From Cutaneotrichosporon cavernicola (taxonomy: Eukaryota > Basidiomycota > Tremellomycetes > Trichosporonales > Trichosporonaceae), in contig NC_083394.1 of assembly GCF_030864355.1 (NCBI RefSeq), forward strand, positions 1,054,001 through 1,118,000: 64,000 bases of DNA. Reading direction: 5' to 3'. Of this stretch, positions 34,710 through 48,400 are shown piece after piece. Numbering within the stretch: position 1 is the first letter of the stretch; each line of letters begins with the position of its first letter. The notes under the pieces are model-generated. The model saw nothing but the letters and a program-made list of their open reading frames with translations, searched no databases and had not been told where the DNA came from. Position numbers and translations under genes: made by a program.

Positions 34710-36150
34710 CCTCGTCGCCGCGCCACGTCGGGGTTGTTACAATTGTGCCCTAAAGAGAAAGGCGAAAATAGTCCCGGCCCGAACACCAACCTCCTTGATA
34801 GTTTGACAGGGCTCTGATGGCCGTGGCGGAAATACTATGGCAATATTGCAGAATGTGCCAAGATTATCGGCCCATAATTTGAGGTGACACCACTGTATGG
34901 ACAGAAGAGAAGAGGAGAGGATGAACAGATTAACAAGGACCCCCAATGCCGGCCCACGCGGATATACCAGTAACGTTTGAAGGGATGCGTCATAGGGCTA
35001 GTGCGTCATTCCATTTCACGTGGGGCAGATTTAGGCAACTCCGACTCGACCGATACCCGCTTAGGGCTGTGCAATGATCATCTCCGACTCGGGCTTGACA
35101 TGGGTATGGGGCAGGGAAGAAATAGACATCCTGATGAGCTGTTGATCTGCGTGCAAAGCATGTTCGGTGACAGCCGATTTGCAAGGCAAGGAGAACGGAC
35201 ATGCCGGACCTGTAGACCAAAGCAGGAACCCAGCCAACAGGCCGCCAGCACCCATGCTCAGAAGGCATCTCCCCACAGGACCAAGCCGTCCCATCATACC
35301 TGCCTCTCACACCTCAAGGTTCAGTGGCTCCACGATTCTACCAACGTACATGCACTAGCCCCATCCTCCATGCCTTCTTCCTGCCAATGTAACGTCGTCC
35401 TCGTATGTCCCAGGCTTTGGGGACCCTCGTCATTCCTCGTCGATGGATAGGCACCTCGGTCACCCTTGCATACCTTACGCACATGCCGCATTGCGCACTT
35501 TGACTTTGACCCTGGGAGAGCGCTCAATTATGCCGTTTCTGTTGGGGAGAACACATGGTTCATGGCTCCACCCTCACTTCGGTAGTCCTCACTCCTCGCT
35601 CCCTACTCCCTACCTCAAGCCTAAACCCAGCCACTCTTTCCGGGGGGAGGGGGGGGGGGACGAGTCGCAATTGTCTCGTTACCGCTCCTTGCCTTCCTTA
35701 GCCCTCACCCCTCACCTCGTCATGTTTAGCGTGTCGTGCCACGCGTATGTGTGTGATGCTCCACAGGGGTACAGGGGATACACCCCAATACCCATCTTAA
35801 TTCTGGCCCGCCCTTGGAATGTATCGCATCAACGCCCTGGCACGTTGAGTTGGCACACGGCCTTGGCCGCTTTGACCGTTGGCCATCGTTTACCGCGCTT
35901 GTCGTCCCATGCAAGAGAAATCACAAGAGCAAGCAAGACTGGGCAAACATGAGCTAGCTGGAGAGGGTTGCAAAGTGTTCATGTCATTATCGAGCGTGTC
36001 ATGAATTCCACTATGGATTGCGATGCTGGAGATATTGTAGTATGGAGATGAAAAGAGACCATGGAGGAAAGACATGGGCATGATATACAACTGTACAGAG
36101 TGAGGCGGGAATATGCTCAAGAATGGGTATCCGGATTAAGGGCGTCGCAG

Positions 36151-37258
36151 TTACCAGACTCCGACGCTCAAGGGTTGCCCTCCAGCTTGCATAGCCGCCC
36201 TGACGTTGGACGCAAAGCCGTGATCAAAGTCAGAGACCGACTTGGACGAGTGGGTGCGCATGGACGATGGCCGCTTGGGTTTGGAAACCATCGCGACGGG
36301 TGATGGCGTCTTGCAGTCCTCAGACGCGGGCGACGACGCCAGGGACGAAGATGCCGACGCTAGTGCTGGGGGCTGAGGCGAGACGTTGAGGTAAGGGTTG
36401 CGGGTCGACGAGGCTGGGGACGGAAAAGCCGTGTGCGAGCGCTTGTACGAGGGCGTAGGAACGGGCCGGATTGGCCGAGCACCGATCCCGTTGGGCGTAG
36501 CCTCCGGAGAGGGGTACGCAGCAGCAGCAACCGAGTGAGGAATAGACGCCATGCTGCTAGCAGGCTCTGGGATGTTCGCCGACATGCGCATGGCAGGTCG
36601 TGCCCCGTGATCCGCACGGACCAATGCCTCAAACTCGGCCACGTCCTCGCCGGAGACGTTGAGGTTCCACTCGAGGTAACCGCACATCTCGCGCTCCATC
36701 TGGTTGATCTCCTTGAGCTGGAACATTTTTTGCCCAACGATGCACCAGGACTGGTTCGAGTACGTGTCGTCGCAGATCACCTTGGAGGCGATCATAAAGG
36801 CAGAGATGAAGAGGCGGTGCCCAGATGACCCGCGTGCGGCAGGGAAGCGAGTCTTGAGGCGCTGCAACAATAGGAGTGCCGCAAAAGTGACGACGGATGG
36901 GAGTCGTGTGCGGTGGAGGGCGTAGGCAACAAAGTGTGCCAAGGACGGGGTGGGCGCACCAGCGTGGGTAGCGGCGGGGATGTTGGGGCACTGGAACAGC
37001 GAGCTGATCTGGCAAGTGTCAGCGCATGACGATCAAGGGCGGTGTGGTTCGATTGTACACCAAGGGAAAAAGGGGGGGACTTACAAAGCGCGCACACAAC
37101 AGGGCGGTCTCTTCGTGCCCATAGAATGGGTCAACAGGTCGGGACCTGGAGGACGGCGCAGACGACGACGCAGAGGCCTTTGCCACCTTGCGCGACGATC
37201 CGGGGGAAGAGGGATTTGGGCGAGCGGCGGGGACCGCAGTAGACGTTGAGGCGGACAT
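36151..37258 (-). CDS. Pcl1/Pas1-type cyclin (Pho85-class CDK partner)
   Basis: Two exons (37258-37085, 37008-36151) encode 343 residues. The cyclin box is clear: DPFYGHEETALLCARFISSL, SLAHFVAYALHRTRLPSVVT, AALLLLQRLKTRFPAARGSS, HRLFISAFMIASKVICDDTY with SNQSW, then INQMEREMCGYLEWNLNV. This is the Pcl1/Pcl2/Pas1 pattern of cyclins for Pho85-type CDKs, which act at G1/S and in polarity. The C-terminal ~150 residues are Ser/Pro/Ala-rich with SP/TP sites. A Met 19 codons upstream (37315) is in frame; a splice acceptor-like ctttacag at about 37322 suggests a 5' UTR intron. The gene is isolated: 5.6 kb of non-coding DNA downstream and 11.7 kb upstream. Confidence 0.9.
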
Positions 37259-40200
37259 GGTAGACTTGTGCCTAAGAGGTTGAACGGATACTTGAGGTAC
37301 TTGGGTGCGACGCAAAGCGAACTGTAAAGTGTCAGCGCGACTGATTCCGGAGGAGACAAGGAGTGAAGGGTAAAACGAACAACCATTTTAGGTGGTGGTG
37401 GTGATGGTGGATGAGGTGGTGGTGGGGGGAGAGAGGGGTATGGGAGTGTCTTATGAATGTGTTATGGGATTGTACATTGGAAAGAGAGTGGGTTGGGGTT
37501 TGGGGAAAGGTGGGATGCAAGAAGGGCGACAGTGTGTTTAATAGGTGCACGCGCAGTGGTGAATCGAGGTCAACGTGTGAGAGACGACGTGTTGAACAGA
37601 TCGTCTCCTTGTTGATTGACTACGATGTGGAAGCGGAGCAAAGACACAAAGTGATAGAAGAGATGGCGAACGAGGGATTGAGGAGATGAAGGCGACAAGA
37701 GGGAAGAGAAGATACAAAGGGATTGCGTGGTCCCAAGGTTTAAAGAGGTGGATGGATGAAGAGGTGGGGGGTGGGGAGGGAATGGCGTTGGGTGGAATGC
37801 AAAGCAAAGCCCCCCCAGTAACAGGTGGCACAAAGCACACAGTCACTTGGCACCCACCTCGCACCTCCCCTTGACACCACCCCGCCATTGTCTGGCCCCA
37901 TAAACTACCCCGCGAGTATGAGACGGGGCCATGGTCTTTTCAAGTGCGAGAGAGGATTGTGCACAGACCTCACGTCGTGGGAACCCATAACGACGCGCGG
38001 ACCACCACCTTGCTCCTTCACCCCCTCCAGACCCTCAAACGCTGTCTCATTCCCTTCTCGGCTTCTCTCTCTCATCGTCTCACACACACCCACACAGCCA
38101 TCACCTGGATCACCTCATGTGTATCCGAGTATCCGTGTATCCGTGAAACCTGGCACACAGGATGTACACACAGATGAATACACACCGCCACACCGTAGAC
38201 ACAATCAAGCCAACGAGTGCAAGAAAGGAAAGCAAGGGGGACAAGATTGTGGCAATCACCACTAGTACTCACTTTGTGAAGAGCCAAGACGAGAAATGCA
38301 ATCAAGGTCGGAGAGAGGAACGACGTTGAGAATTGTGGGAATGGGTGTTTGATCTTGGATCCAAGTAGCTTGCTTGCTTATGGGGGGGATGGAGATTGCG
38401 ACGTGCAGGACCTGATAGTCGGTGCCTTTGCAACGGTTTTACGCTTTTGATGACAAGGATATGAATGAAGCGTTTGGGGCCAGAAGGTTGGTAACGCAGG
38501 GGATGATGATTAGGTCGTATGTAAGGCTGATGCGCTCTGTGGATTCAAGTGGAGCGAGGCGGGCCGCTGGGGTGGGGTGAGAGTGGAGCGGGCGGGTGGA
38601 GCTGGTTGATGGGTGGCCTAGGCTCAAGTAGTGGTTGCCGCTTCGAGTTCGGACCGCTATCCGGGTGAACCGATCACGTCGGGGTTGGGCCGTGTTGGGT
38701 TGGGTGGGGGAAGGGGATGGGTTGGGATGGCAGACTTTGAACGATGTGTCGAGTGTCTGTCGTGTGTGCGCAAGATGGTGATGAGGTTCAACAAGGTGTC
38801 AAGAACCAAAGTGTGTTGGGCGTATGTGTGTATATGCGCGTGCGCGTGTGCGAGACTAACAAGGTGTTGTAGTAGGGTGGGATGTCTAGCGGAACCCGGA
38901 AATGTTCAGGAGGGGGTTTTTGGAAAGAGCCGACGTGAGAGATGTTTTAAGGATGGCCGGTTGTCGACCAGTTAGTATCGACTGGGTTTGGGTACCAGTG
39001 TTCTGAAGATTGAAGAGTCTGATGGAGGTGGTTGAGCGGCGGAGGGACGGAGTACCCCGGTTCTCACAGGTGTGTGAGGAGAGGAAGATGATTTGCGGGT
39101 GTGTACGGCCGGGAATGACTGGCATGTCCAACTGAGAACGGCGACATTTCTGGTCAGCGGCGAGCGGCCAACGCGGGCAAGGGATACCAAGGGCAACCAG
39201 CTGAAGCAAAGAGGTCAGTGCATAATCCATGATCCATGAGCCAGTATGGTGGTGCGTCAGTCAAACCAGCCAGTGCGTATGCCCATTTGACGCATTGGGG
39301 CCAAAGGGTACAAACCTCTTGTCTCTTACCTCTTCCCAAGTTCCTCATTACATTATTCAGGGTTTTGTACAGTGATGAAAACCATGGGCTCCGTTGCTCT
39401 GATCTAAAGTGAGAGCAAGGGGTTAAAGGGCCATTGCTCAAAAAGGAGTGTTAACCGTCTAACTCCCATTAATCTTTCAACCACTCTGTAGCTCTGTGGG
39501 CTGGTCAAACTTGGCGTTCTACCCGCCCTGATTACACCCTACTACCCTGATAATTCTTACTTTGACCCTCAATCAGGGAGTGCCTTCATATCTCCCCCTC
39601 TGTCAACCAAAACTCCTTCTCATATGCCCCTTCCCCTGTTCTTACCTCGCTTGGCTAACTGTACACAGTTTAAACCCTGACCTCCTTAATTCCTTTTCTC
39701 CCCCCCCCCCCGGCCAAACTTTGCTCCCACCCATCGGCTTTTGATTTGAATCGCTCCGGCCCGATACCTTCCCGCATTCGTCTCTCCCGTCATCGGCCTC
39801 TGCTCCGTCCCCCTTCATACTATCCGAACACTCCAAACCCAACTCTCTTGGCCTAGCGCGGCTACGGCCGAGGCAGCTGAGCAAATAGAGCAGATCGCGT
39901 ACGTACTTTACAGATCTCTCGTCATCGTAGCCCTGTACCTGTGTAATTTTACTCTACCTTGCCTATCCTTCCCCCTCTACTCTTAGCCCCTCCGGTGACT
40001 AACGGTCACCCATCATCCCATCACATTCTCACCATGTACGACGCCCTGTACCCACATGTACACTATGCCAACTGTTGGACCCGTGTTCCGGTCTTCCACA
40101 CATTGAGCGCTACGTAATTCCATAACATCACCATGCGTTGCCTGCTCCCTTCATCGGGATCAATTATCCGGTCATGAGACTATGTCAGGCGGATGTAGCT

Positions 40201-41657
40201 GACATGCGACCAACCTACCCTATATTTCCGTCAACACAACCAAGATCTCACACATGGGCATCTGATTACGAAATCCCAATACTAATCTATGACTGCCACG
40301 TATGAGCTTGCGTATGCAAGCCGGAAGCAAGATGAGGCGTTCTCGTCACAAACCCCTCCTTTCTCATACTTGACGCCACCGACGGCGTTCAGATTCATAA
40401 TCGACAGTTGAGTTGTGTGCCACATTCGATCTCGTCAGACACCCCGCGTTGAGTTGGTCATCCAACCGAGATGCAATGATAATCGGATGCGCAGTAAGCC
40501 GGGGTCGAGGGGTCAAGACCGAGTGAGGCTGTGTGGGAGTGTGCGGAGCGCTGGGACCGCCTTTAGCCATGTCTGCCCATCCCGTCACCTAGGCTTCGTG
40601 TCCCGCCACGTCTCAACACGTCTCAGCAGCACAGGGAGACCAAGAGCCTGGAACGCGCACACTGGTCCTCGATCCTCGAGCAGCTTTGCTTGTCAGCAAG
40701 ATCAAGCTTGGACCCCCCACGCTTCACACTCCTGCCGCAGACTCGGTGTGACATGTCCGACCGACGCCGTTTCGGCGCAAGACGCCCTGGCACGCACAGG
40801 CTTTCTTCAGCTTGGAATGCGCATGCCCAGAAGACGGATCGTCACTGTAGCAGGCCCTAGAGCATCATTGTTGTGTTGTCAGCATGGTCCTCTCATCGGC
40901 CCGGCTGCTCTCCATGTCGGCTACATTCCATCAGACAACGACGCCACCCTGCTGAAACGAACGCTTTGGCCATGGGAATCCTCGCCTCGACAGCCTCCTC
41001 AACCCTTCGCCCCTCCTTTAGGGGTCACTATCCCCCCTCCATCCTGAACCGTTACTGTTGAAGAAACAGAGGACGTGCGGCGGCCGTCTGCGCACTAACC
41101 CCTTACCCACTCCCCACTACCCTGCAGGCGCCGGCACTGGTCGCCGGTTCCAAGCAGTTCAACCCCCTAAACCCTCTACCTTCCACCACAGCGGTGAACA
41201 AGCGCGTACTGTAGACGTACATCCCGATTGTGCATTGATCCGAAAACGAAAATGGTCCAAAATACAGGGACTCGGTCGAACATTGTGGCACGGTGGCGCG
41301 GGCTCGCTTGCCTCCCACTCTGCAGTCACAAGGCTTCTTTAGTCATCCATTCTGACAGCCACCAGGGTGGTAGAGGCGTTTGGTATGGTCATCGGAGCGC
41401 CGCTGGATCCCATTTGCCGCAAGGTTCAAATTCAGCTACAGTACAGTACAGTACAGTACATGAACAGATCAGATTCGGGGCATTCCCGTGAGCCGTATGC
41501 GCCACTGATCTCGGACACTATTGTCACACCTGTAACCGACATGCCGGACACGGCGGCGTCGAGTCATCTAAACCGTTCTTTCTCCCCAACATGCCTCGGC
41601 TTGAAAGCTGCTCCACAGACAAAACCGCCTTTTGCTCGCCTGTAAGTCGGTTGTATT

Positions 41658-41692
41658 CCGTGACCCGTGACCCGTAACCCGTGACCCGTGAA
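41658..41692. repeat. 8-bp tandem repeat (cgtgaccc)
   Basis: Four and a half units of ccgtgacc at period 8, one copy with taac in place of tgac. Confidence 0.85.
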
Positions 41693-44025
41693 GCGATGCC
41701 AAATGAATATTGCATTTATCCCCAACAACCAGCCGCTGACTGTCAAAGTCACCGTTGTACAAGACTTGGCGCCCAGCTGCAACGAAACCCACCAATCTGG
41801 GTACATGGCTACATCTGACCATGGGACCATAGGGTAGACCCTGTGTTCCTATGATGCACGTGTACCTGGAACCATGAGTTGAGTTGGGAGCAAAAAGATG
41901 AAGCAATAAAGTAGAGTTTGGTTGATCCTCCTTTGATCCTCAGTGACCCTGAAGCCCCCCCAAAACAAGCTTTACTCCCTACCCTACTAACAAGTCATGG
42001 ACCCTGACCCCCTGAGTTTTGGCAGAAGTGTTGGAGGAGGATGGATTAGTAAAGTGACCGATATCAGTTCATCGGGTCTTGTCGGGTCTTCCGATCAGGG
42101 TTACTGAGGGTTGAAAATCTCTTTTCAAGCATGCACCATCAGTAATCCATCAGAACCCTATCAAACCCAAGCAAACTATTGTTATGAGGACTCGGAACAC
42201 TGTTCAGGAATCGGGTCTTCCGAGAGCCTCTTGACGTCAAGGCCGGACGCTTGTAAAAGGTTGTACGGCTAAATCCACACATACCCCACGCTTTCAAGCT
42301 AGTGCAAAATCCCAAGCACTTGGCAGGACATCTTGTGTGGTGACTCGATAGCACAAAGCGGTTGTTCTCACCTCTGGTTCAATTGCGCGTGCATGGGTTT
42401 CCATGGATCAGCCACATTGTGGTAGTATGTAGGGCCTGTAATATGATGTGTCGGCGAAACGCGACGCGTATCTACGACGCGTTGTACCGGTACAAAGTTG
42501 CCGACATCCCTTGTCTCTCAGTCTCACTGTCACAAGTAAGGCGAGGTCTCACTACTGCGCACAGAAGTCCCTACCTACGGCCTACCACGTTGGCACACCC
42601 GGCGGGCATGACACCATTCCAGCCATTATCCCATTCTGCATGTACAGGCATGTGGACGGCGATAGCAGCGCCGCAATCCTCCGTCCCTCCGTTGCGTGCA
42701 TCACAACCTCACTCGACTCGTGCACGAGTCTCCCCACGGTTTTCCGAGCCCCTTGCACCCCTTCGAATTCCCGGACCCTTTACACTCCTAGACCTTGGAA
42801 GTAAATGTCGTCAACACCCCTGACCAAGGAATCCCCTCGCACCTTTTGGCACCTTGGCACTGCCTACTTCCCTGCTGCTCATTCCCCGTTCCACATTTCC
42901 GACACGGGGCTTGTGCGGCCGCGTGCGGAATCGCATTCACACTCGCACGCTCGCTCACTCGCGCACTCGCGCCACCCGCGGACAGTGTCGGTGTGAAACT
43001 GCACGAGCCCATGGGCGTGAGCGTCGGACCAAAGTCGGCATGAGCGTTCCAGTTCCATCCATTCGATGGATTCCTCGATAGCCAAGACATCGCCGCGGCC
43101 GTACTGCGGTAGCGAATGGACATGTGTTCTGGGGTTCTGGGGTTGTGGACGTGGCAGCATTAACTCTGAGAGCATATTTGGATAGTTGTCATGTAATTCA
43201 GTTCCACGACGCGCCACATCACCAAGGTCATGCATGTGCGCAGCCATGAGTCATGGTTCTTTGGATTTTTTTGCCGGCATGACGCGACGCCAAAAAAAAA
43301 AACTCGCCTCACTTTTTCTCCGGCTCCCAGGCTCCAGGTAGAGGCACCACCTGAAACTTTACCACTTCCTTGGAAACGTTGGTGCTGCTGCCTTGTTGGT
43401 TCTTGGTTCTTGGCGTCGATTTGTCAGCATTCATCTCTTGTCTGTGCACCAGTTGGCGAGATTCACGAACACCGCGTCTAGCTTGTCTTATTCTTGCCTA
43501 ACTGAAGCGAGCTCCGATGCGCGCACAGGCCCATATGTCGAAATATCCAGATCTCGCAAGCAGGCACGTTCCCGGTCAATGCCAATACATTGTAGTGTCC
43601 CGCATAGCCGGCGGTCCCGGCTTACGATCCATGCACTAGTACCCAAGTCCAGACATGCCCTTATCGAAACGAAATGAACTGTCTGGCCACGACACGGGCC
43701 TCCAAGTCCAGAGTCTAGACGCCCCTCGACTGTGATCGGTTCGCCGGCTCGTCACATCGGATCAGAAATAATGACCTACGGCACTGGAACAGATAGAGTT
43801 GATCCAGTTGGTTATTCCCGTGGCGTACTGCTCCGTCAGTGATACTGTATCGATGTCATGGCCTCGCTAGGATGTCTACAATCGAAGGATGCGGATGTAC
43901 AGTGTCAACATCTCGCCGAATGACGATAAGGTTGGTAGTATTGGTGCCTGTAAATCTTCAAGTTTCAGGTCCCATTCCTGTGGCTGTTGACCCCTGTCCC
44001 AACTTCCGTTCCGAAACCGTACAGT

Positions 44026-44118
44026 GGCTAGTGGCTAGTGGCTAGTGGCTGTGGCTACTTTGAATTTAGATTTAGATTCGGATTTGGATTTGCATTTGGA
44101 TTTGGATTTCGATTTGAT
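44026..44118. repeat. Compound repeat: GGCTAGT units then GGATTT units
   Basis: About four 7-bp ggctagt units (44026-44054) are followed by ten-odd 6-bp gatttg/gattta units (44062-44118). Confidence 0.85.
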
Positions 44119-44636
44119 CCACTCTGCGCAACTGGGGCCCTGGTTCCACGATGTCGGTCCCCGATCCCCATGTTTGGCGTACGACGTAAACCTGACACGG
44201 GTCGTCTTGTCGCGTCATCTCTTCCATCTCTGACATCCGAGCTTGGCGTATGAATTCGCCCCACGACACGTTGACCAGCGCTTCAAGCTGTATACTCTAA
44301 GATGAGTGAGGAGGCGTTCAGGCTGGTGATGGGCCACCCATCGGGATGTGATCGGCTCCCCCCCGATCTAAACTCGGCACATCCTAGCCTACATCCCTTC
44401 CAGTCGAGCGCGGCCAACTTGCCCGCATCCCTGATCCATGATCATGACTTTGGAGATAGGTGTACAGACTACGATTCAACTAATTGAGTTGAGGCTACAA
44501 TGCAGAGAGCAGAGATGCAGGGAGGCACTGCCACCCTGCTGGACGCGAACTAAATCTGGTACCTCTCTCACATGGGCCGCGTGCTCAGTTCTGACGACTG
44601 CGAGAAACCTTGATGTAGGATCGCGACCCCCCCTAA

Positions 44637-44880
44637 ACGCACCCAGACGCACCCAAACGCACCCAAACGCACCCGAAGATTCCACCCCTCGTTGTGTGCT
44701 CAGCGACACGATTTTTGGCATCCAGCTTCAAACAACGTAAAGGAGGGCTGAACAGCGCATTCACGAATTCACGAGCGGTGGGGTTCGACACCCTCAAACA
44801 GACCAGCTAGCCTTCACCCGACACCCTTCTTTCTTCACCCTTCACTCTTCACCCTTCACTCTTTACCCTTCACTCTTCAC
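44637..44880. repeat. Two short-period arrays (acgcacccaa and ttcacccttcactc)
   Basis: A 10-bp acgcacccaa unit repeats four times at 44637-44675. A 14-bp ttcacccttcactc unit repeats about three and a half times at 44822-44880. The DNA between is unremarkable. Confidence 0.8.
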
Positions 44881-45471
44881 ACCGGGCTGCGTCCTCGTAT
44901 GCACACCCATGTACACTCACTGACCACTGGGTGCTTCTCTTGGTGCATGGGAATCCTCGCCCCGCATTCCTGGGGCAGTGGAAGTTCCGACTTCTTCCTC
45001 TTTTGGTCCACTGCCCACCATACCGATGTCTCTATCTTGGCGGCATCACCTCAAGATGTGGGGTCAAGGGTTGACCCCAGATCTAGATGGTGATGGAACT
45101 TCCGCTTCCCCCAAACACAGACCAGCATCTCATCCCATCACTTGGAGAGCAGGTCAGACGATCACACCACTGGATGTACATCTTCCCACGTCGCCGTATC
45201 CTTGGACTTTGGATCGCGCTCGCGGAACAGGAACGACAGGCACCCGCACGGGACTCTGCCAGCTCCGCACCAGGATCTCTTTACGATCCCGGCCCCTCCA
45301 CACTCCCAGCAGCTCCACAACCCCATTCCTGCATGTCGTTCTCGTTTGTCATCTCTGCGTTGTGAATTGTGAAATGGCATACAGTACATGTGTACGCGTC
45401 TCATGTCTGGGGCGTTAGTCGTCAGTCCCTTGTTCCTATTGGTCTAGTTGCCTAGGATATCGCCGGGATGT

Positions 45472-45499
45472 CCCCCCCCCCCCCCCCCCCCCCCCCCCC
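45472..45499. repeat. 28-base poly-C run
   Basis: An uninterrupted run of 28 cytosines, the longest homopolymer in the window. Its exact length may be affected by sequencing or assembly. Confidence 0.9.
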
Positions 45500-48400
45500 A
45501 AAATTGTCTCTGGTCCAAATCGCAAATCGAGACAAATCGAGACTCCGTGCCAGCATTCACAAAATGTAAACTCGCAACTCAGGTGACGGGTGCAGCGGAC
45601 TGATGCAGACGACCGGGGAAAGGCTCTGGCGCGCACCCATGTGATACGCTGGTGGGCGGGGCGGGGGTGGGGCCAGCTACTGACGTCATGGTCTGGGACA
45701 CGGGACACTTGTCATCTGTTGGGGCGGGCAACATTTCGACTGGTCAGTCACTGCTGACTAACCCACAAAACCCTCACGTAAATTACGAGGTATGAACGGA
45801 AGTATTACACCAAACACGCACAGAATCCCGTCCCCATGCGAAAACTGCGACAGCAAAGATCTGATGCGGCCCGAGTCATTGAGTCGGAAGATGAACGTAG
45901 GCATGTGGGCAAGCAATACGCAGCGTACTACGTGTTGGCAAACACCGGACCGACCTCTGGAAAACCATAAATAATTTTCGGAAATGGTTCTTACCACCGC
46001 TTTAAGCGCTCGGTCAATTTCTATATCAGAAAGCCGGCAAGCTAAGCTTGGCAAAGTGACCCGTGTACCTTTTCCTTTGGGCGCTGGGGCGTGCCTGTAA
46101 ACTCAACTCCCAAACTTGACCTGTCCATGTGCCGTATGAATTTACCATACCAAGGCGCCTCTGCGTCATCGCTCATCACGACACTTGCTGCTTCAGACTG
46201 TCTGACTGTCCCACTCTCCCACTCCACACGGAATGTCTCGGTTCCGCACCCTTTCTGCTGCCCGATAATAGCTTGCGGTCTGGCGAGATAGGCGGAGCGT
46301 GATCGGCACCACCGATCTGAACAATAGCCGGAGTCGGCGTACGTACGGCGTATACGGACGCCGCGAAACCGACATTGAGAACACGGGTCCGGGTTTCTCA
46401 CCAGGGTCTGCACTGAGTTTTGATCGAGTTTGGTATGTGGGAGTCAGGTACTCAGAGTCGATCACGAGACTACAGAACAGACTATTTCGACGTTTGACGA
46501 GAGCGCTCAGCGCGGATCTCAGATCTTCAAACTCCTAGCTGCCAGGGATATGGAACGGCCCCATGTGTGTCGAGGCTTTGGCATGTCAAGGCAAGCGCGC
46601 TCCAACGATCCAACTCTCATCTTACGTGATGACGAGAGGATCACAGTTCTTAACCAACACGTGCGAAGGTTAATTGAGGCATCCTCAAGTTGTGTGCGGT
46701 CATTGATCGGCCCCGCCCACGCATCTCTCGCGTGGTCAAGAGTACGCGGTGTTGGTTTTGGCCCCTGGGATTGGTGGAACTAGAACCGGGCTACCGTAGT
46801 AATTGGAGTAGATGCATAGAACGATACTAGTATATCGCCCTTAAGTAGACTGATAAAATGACGTGTATTTATTTCTGTATGTGATTCTCAACACGCGGAG
46901 GCTGCTCCATGTCCGTAAGTCTGTGCAACTTGTTTGAGCCTCTGTGGGAGATCCAGACATGCATACATGCTAAGACTGTCATTTTCGCTACAGAGGCAGT
47001 TGTGGCCGCTTGGGAATCCGCGATCTGCGGCCTGGGAGCGCGGCGCGGTGATGCCGGGGACGCAAGCACTCTTTGCAGAGTGCCATCGCTCATCGTTGGG
47101 CGCAGCAGAATCTCCTATCTGCATGATTTGCAACTCGAAAGAATCACGTACCGGCCTGTCAGACATAGTCACATCCTCCTCGCGCTCCCCAGCCTCTATC
47201 TCAATGGCCTTTCTCGCCGGGCTGCGGTTCCATCCTCCTTGATGATCATCATGAGTCGCTCGAGTCAGACGATCAAGCGGATCACGTCGTCCGCTGACCC
47301 TCCGACCGGCGGTGCTCTATGTGACTGTGTGGCACTGGTAATCACAGCGGCAACGGAAAGCCTTGCGGGGTAACCGGTGATCCGGCGACGTACGGGCGTG
47401 CCGGCGGACATGTCTTCCCGCCTCGACGACGTACGATGGCACGCAGAGGCTGAGCAGCGCCACGTCGGACGTCTCTTGGCAAAGGCCGAGAAGCAACACC
47501 CCCTGGCAGGCGGCTGATCCCTCCTGCAGGTTGTATGTGTGATCAGCCGGTTCAACTTCCGAGGTTCCTTTGAGGACCTTCGGACACGTCCGCGGCCGTC
47601 ATCGGGCTGTCGCCGGCTCGGGGGACTTGGCTGCCGAATCAATCGCCAAGTGCAATCGACAACACGTAGTGTGATTCTCCGGCGGCCGGCGGCCAGGGCG
47701 GTGACTTGGCCGTTTCGTGTTTGGCAAATGGGCCCACAGTCAACAGGCCAGCGAAGGCTTCCTGGACTGTGCAGAACTAGCGCAGCGCAATGACTGTGCC
47801 TGCGGCCTGCGGCCTGCGGCGCGGTTCATTTTGCTGCGGCTCCCTATGGCACGGCTGGTCCAAGTCCCCATGCGCATGCCAAGCGCACCGAAGATCCAAC
47901 GAGCTGACGAGCTGGTAATTGGTAACAAGGACGAGTTCACGAGCAATGGCATCAAGGATATGTGTAGCCTTACCCTATGCAATCAATTGGTGCGCACCAC
48001 AAATCCAGACATGTGCTTTGATGGATGAAACCCTGTTGGTTACAAGCCTTCATAACCCTTCCTGGCGGTGCTGCGCAATCTTTTCCCCCAATGACACCCT
48101 GAGATCAGAAGAGGATTCTAATCAATGTAAGAAATCAGTATGGGTCAATTACATAATTAGCTGATGCCGTTCCTAGGACAATCATGTGTCAGCCCCCTTG
48201 ATTGTCCCAGTGGCGTTTGATTGCTTTGATATACAACCGCTTTGACACGAAACTGGGGTGAGGTGAGTGCAGGGGAACGAGGTGACGATTGGGTGAGGTC
48301 ACACGACATGTACAGTTCTACACCCAAGGTCGTTCGGTACGGTCGGTTTGGTCGGTACGGATAACCTTTAGTCTTTTGAACTGCAAAGTGGCTGTAGTAA

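Larger units (their letters stand above)
30564..36150. other. 5.6-kb gene-free region with short repeats
   Basis: No frame here resembles a known family or shows the intron grammar of the surrounding genes. It contains a 7-copy 12-bp array (31825-31908), a CTTGGAT-rich tract (33271-33346), a GC-rich nested inverted repeat (34658-34709), a two-copy ~22-bp repeat (caacagcatgacgcaaac / caacagtatgacgcaaac, 30958-30999) and G or C homopolymer runs near 31536 and 35648. Base composition is closer to 50% GC than in the exons. Confidence 0.6.

Noticed and set aside
40415..41047. 210-codon open frame in the gene desert, plus strand
   Set aside because: No family resemblance, no splice-like flanks, Arg/Ser/Pro-heavy composition typical of chance frames in GC-rich DNA.
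46888..47280. Minus-strand stretch that looks mildly coding, with a gtacgt...catgcag intron candidate (DVTMSDRPV | IGDSAAPNDERWHSAK)
   Set aside because: Suggestive composition, but I could not extend it to a full gene or recognise a family; it may be a decayed gene, and is too weak to list.
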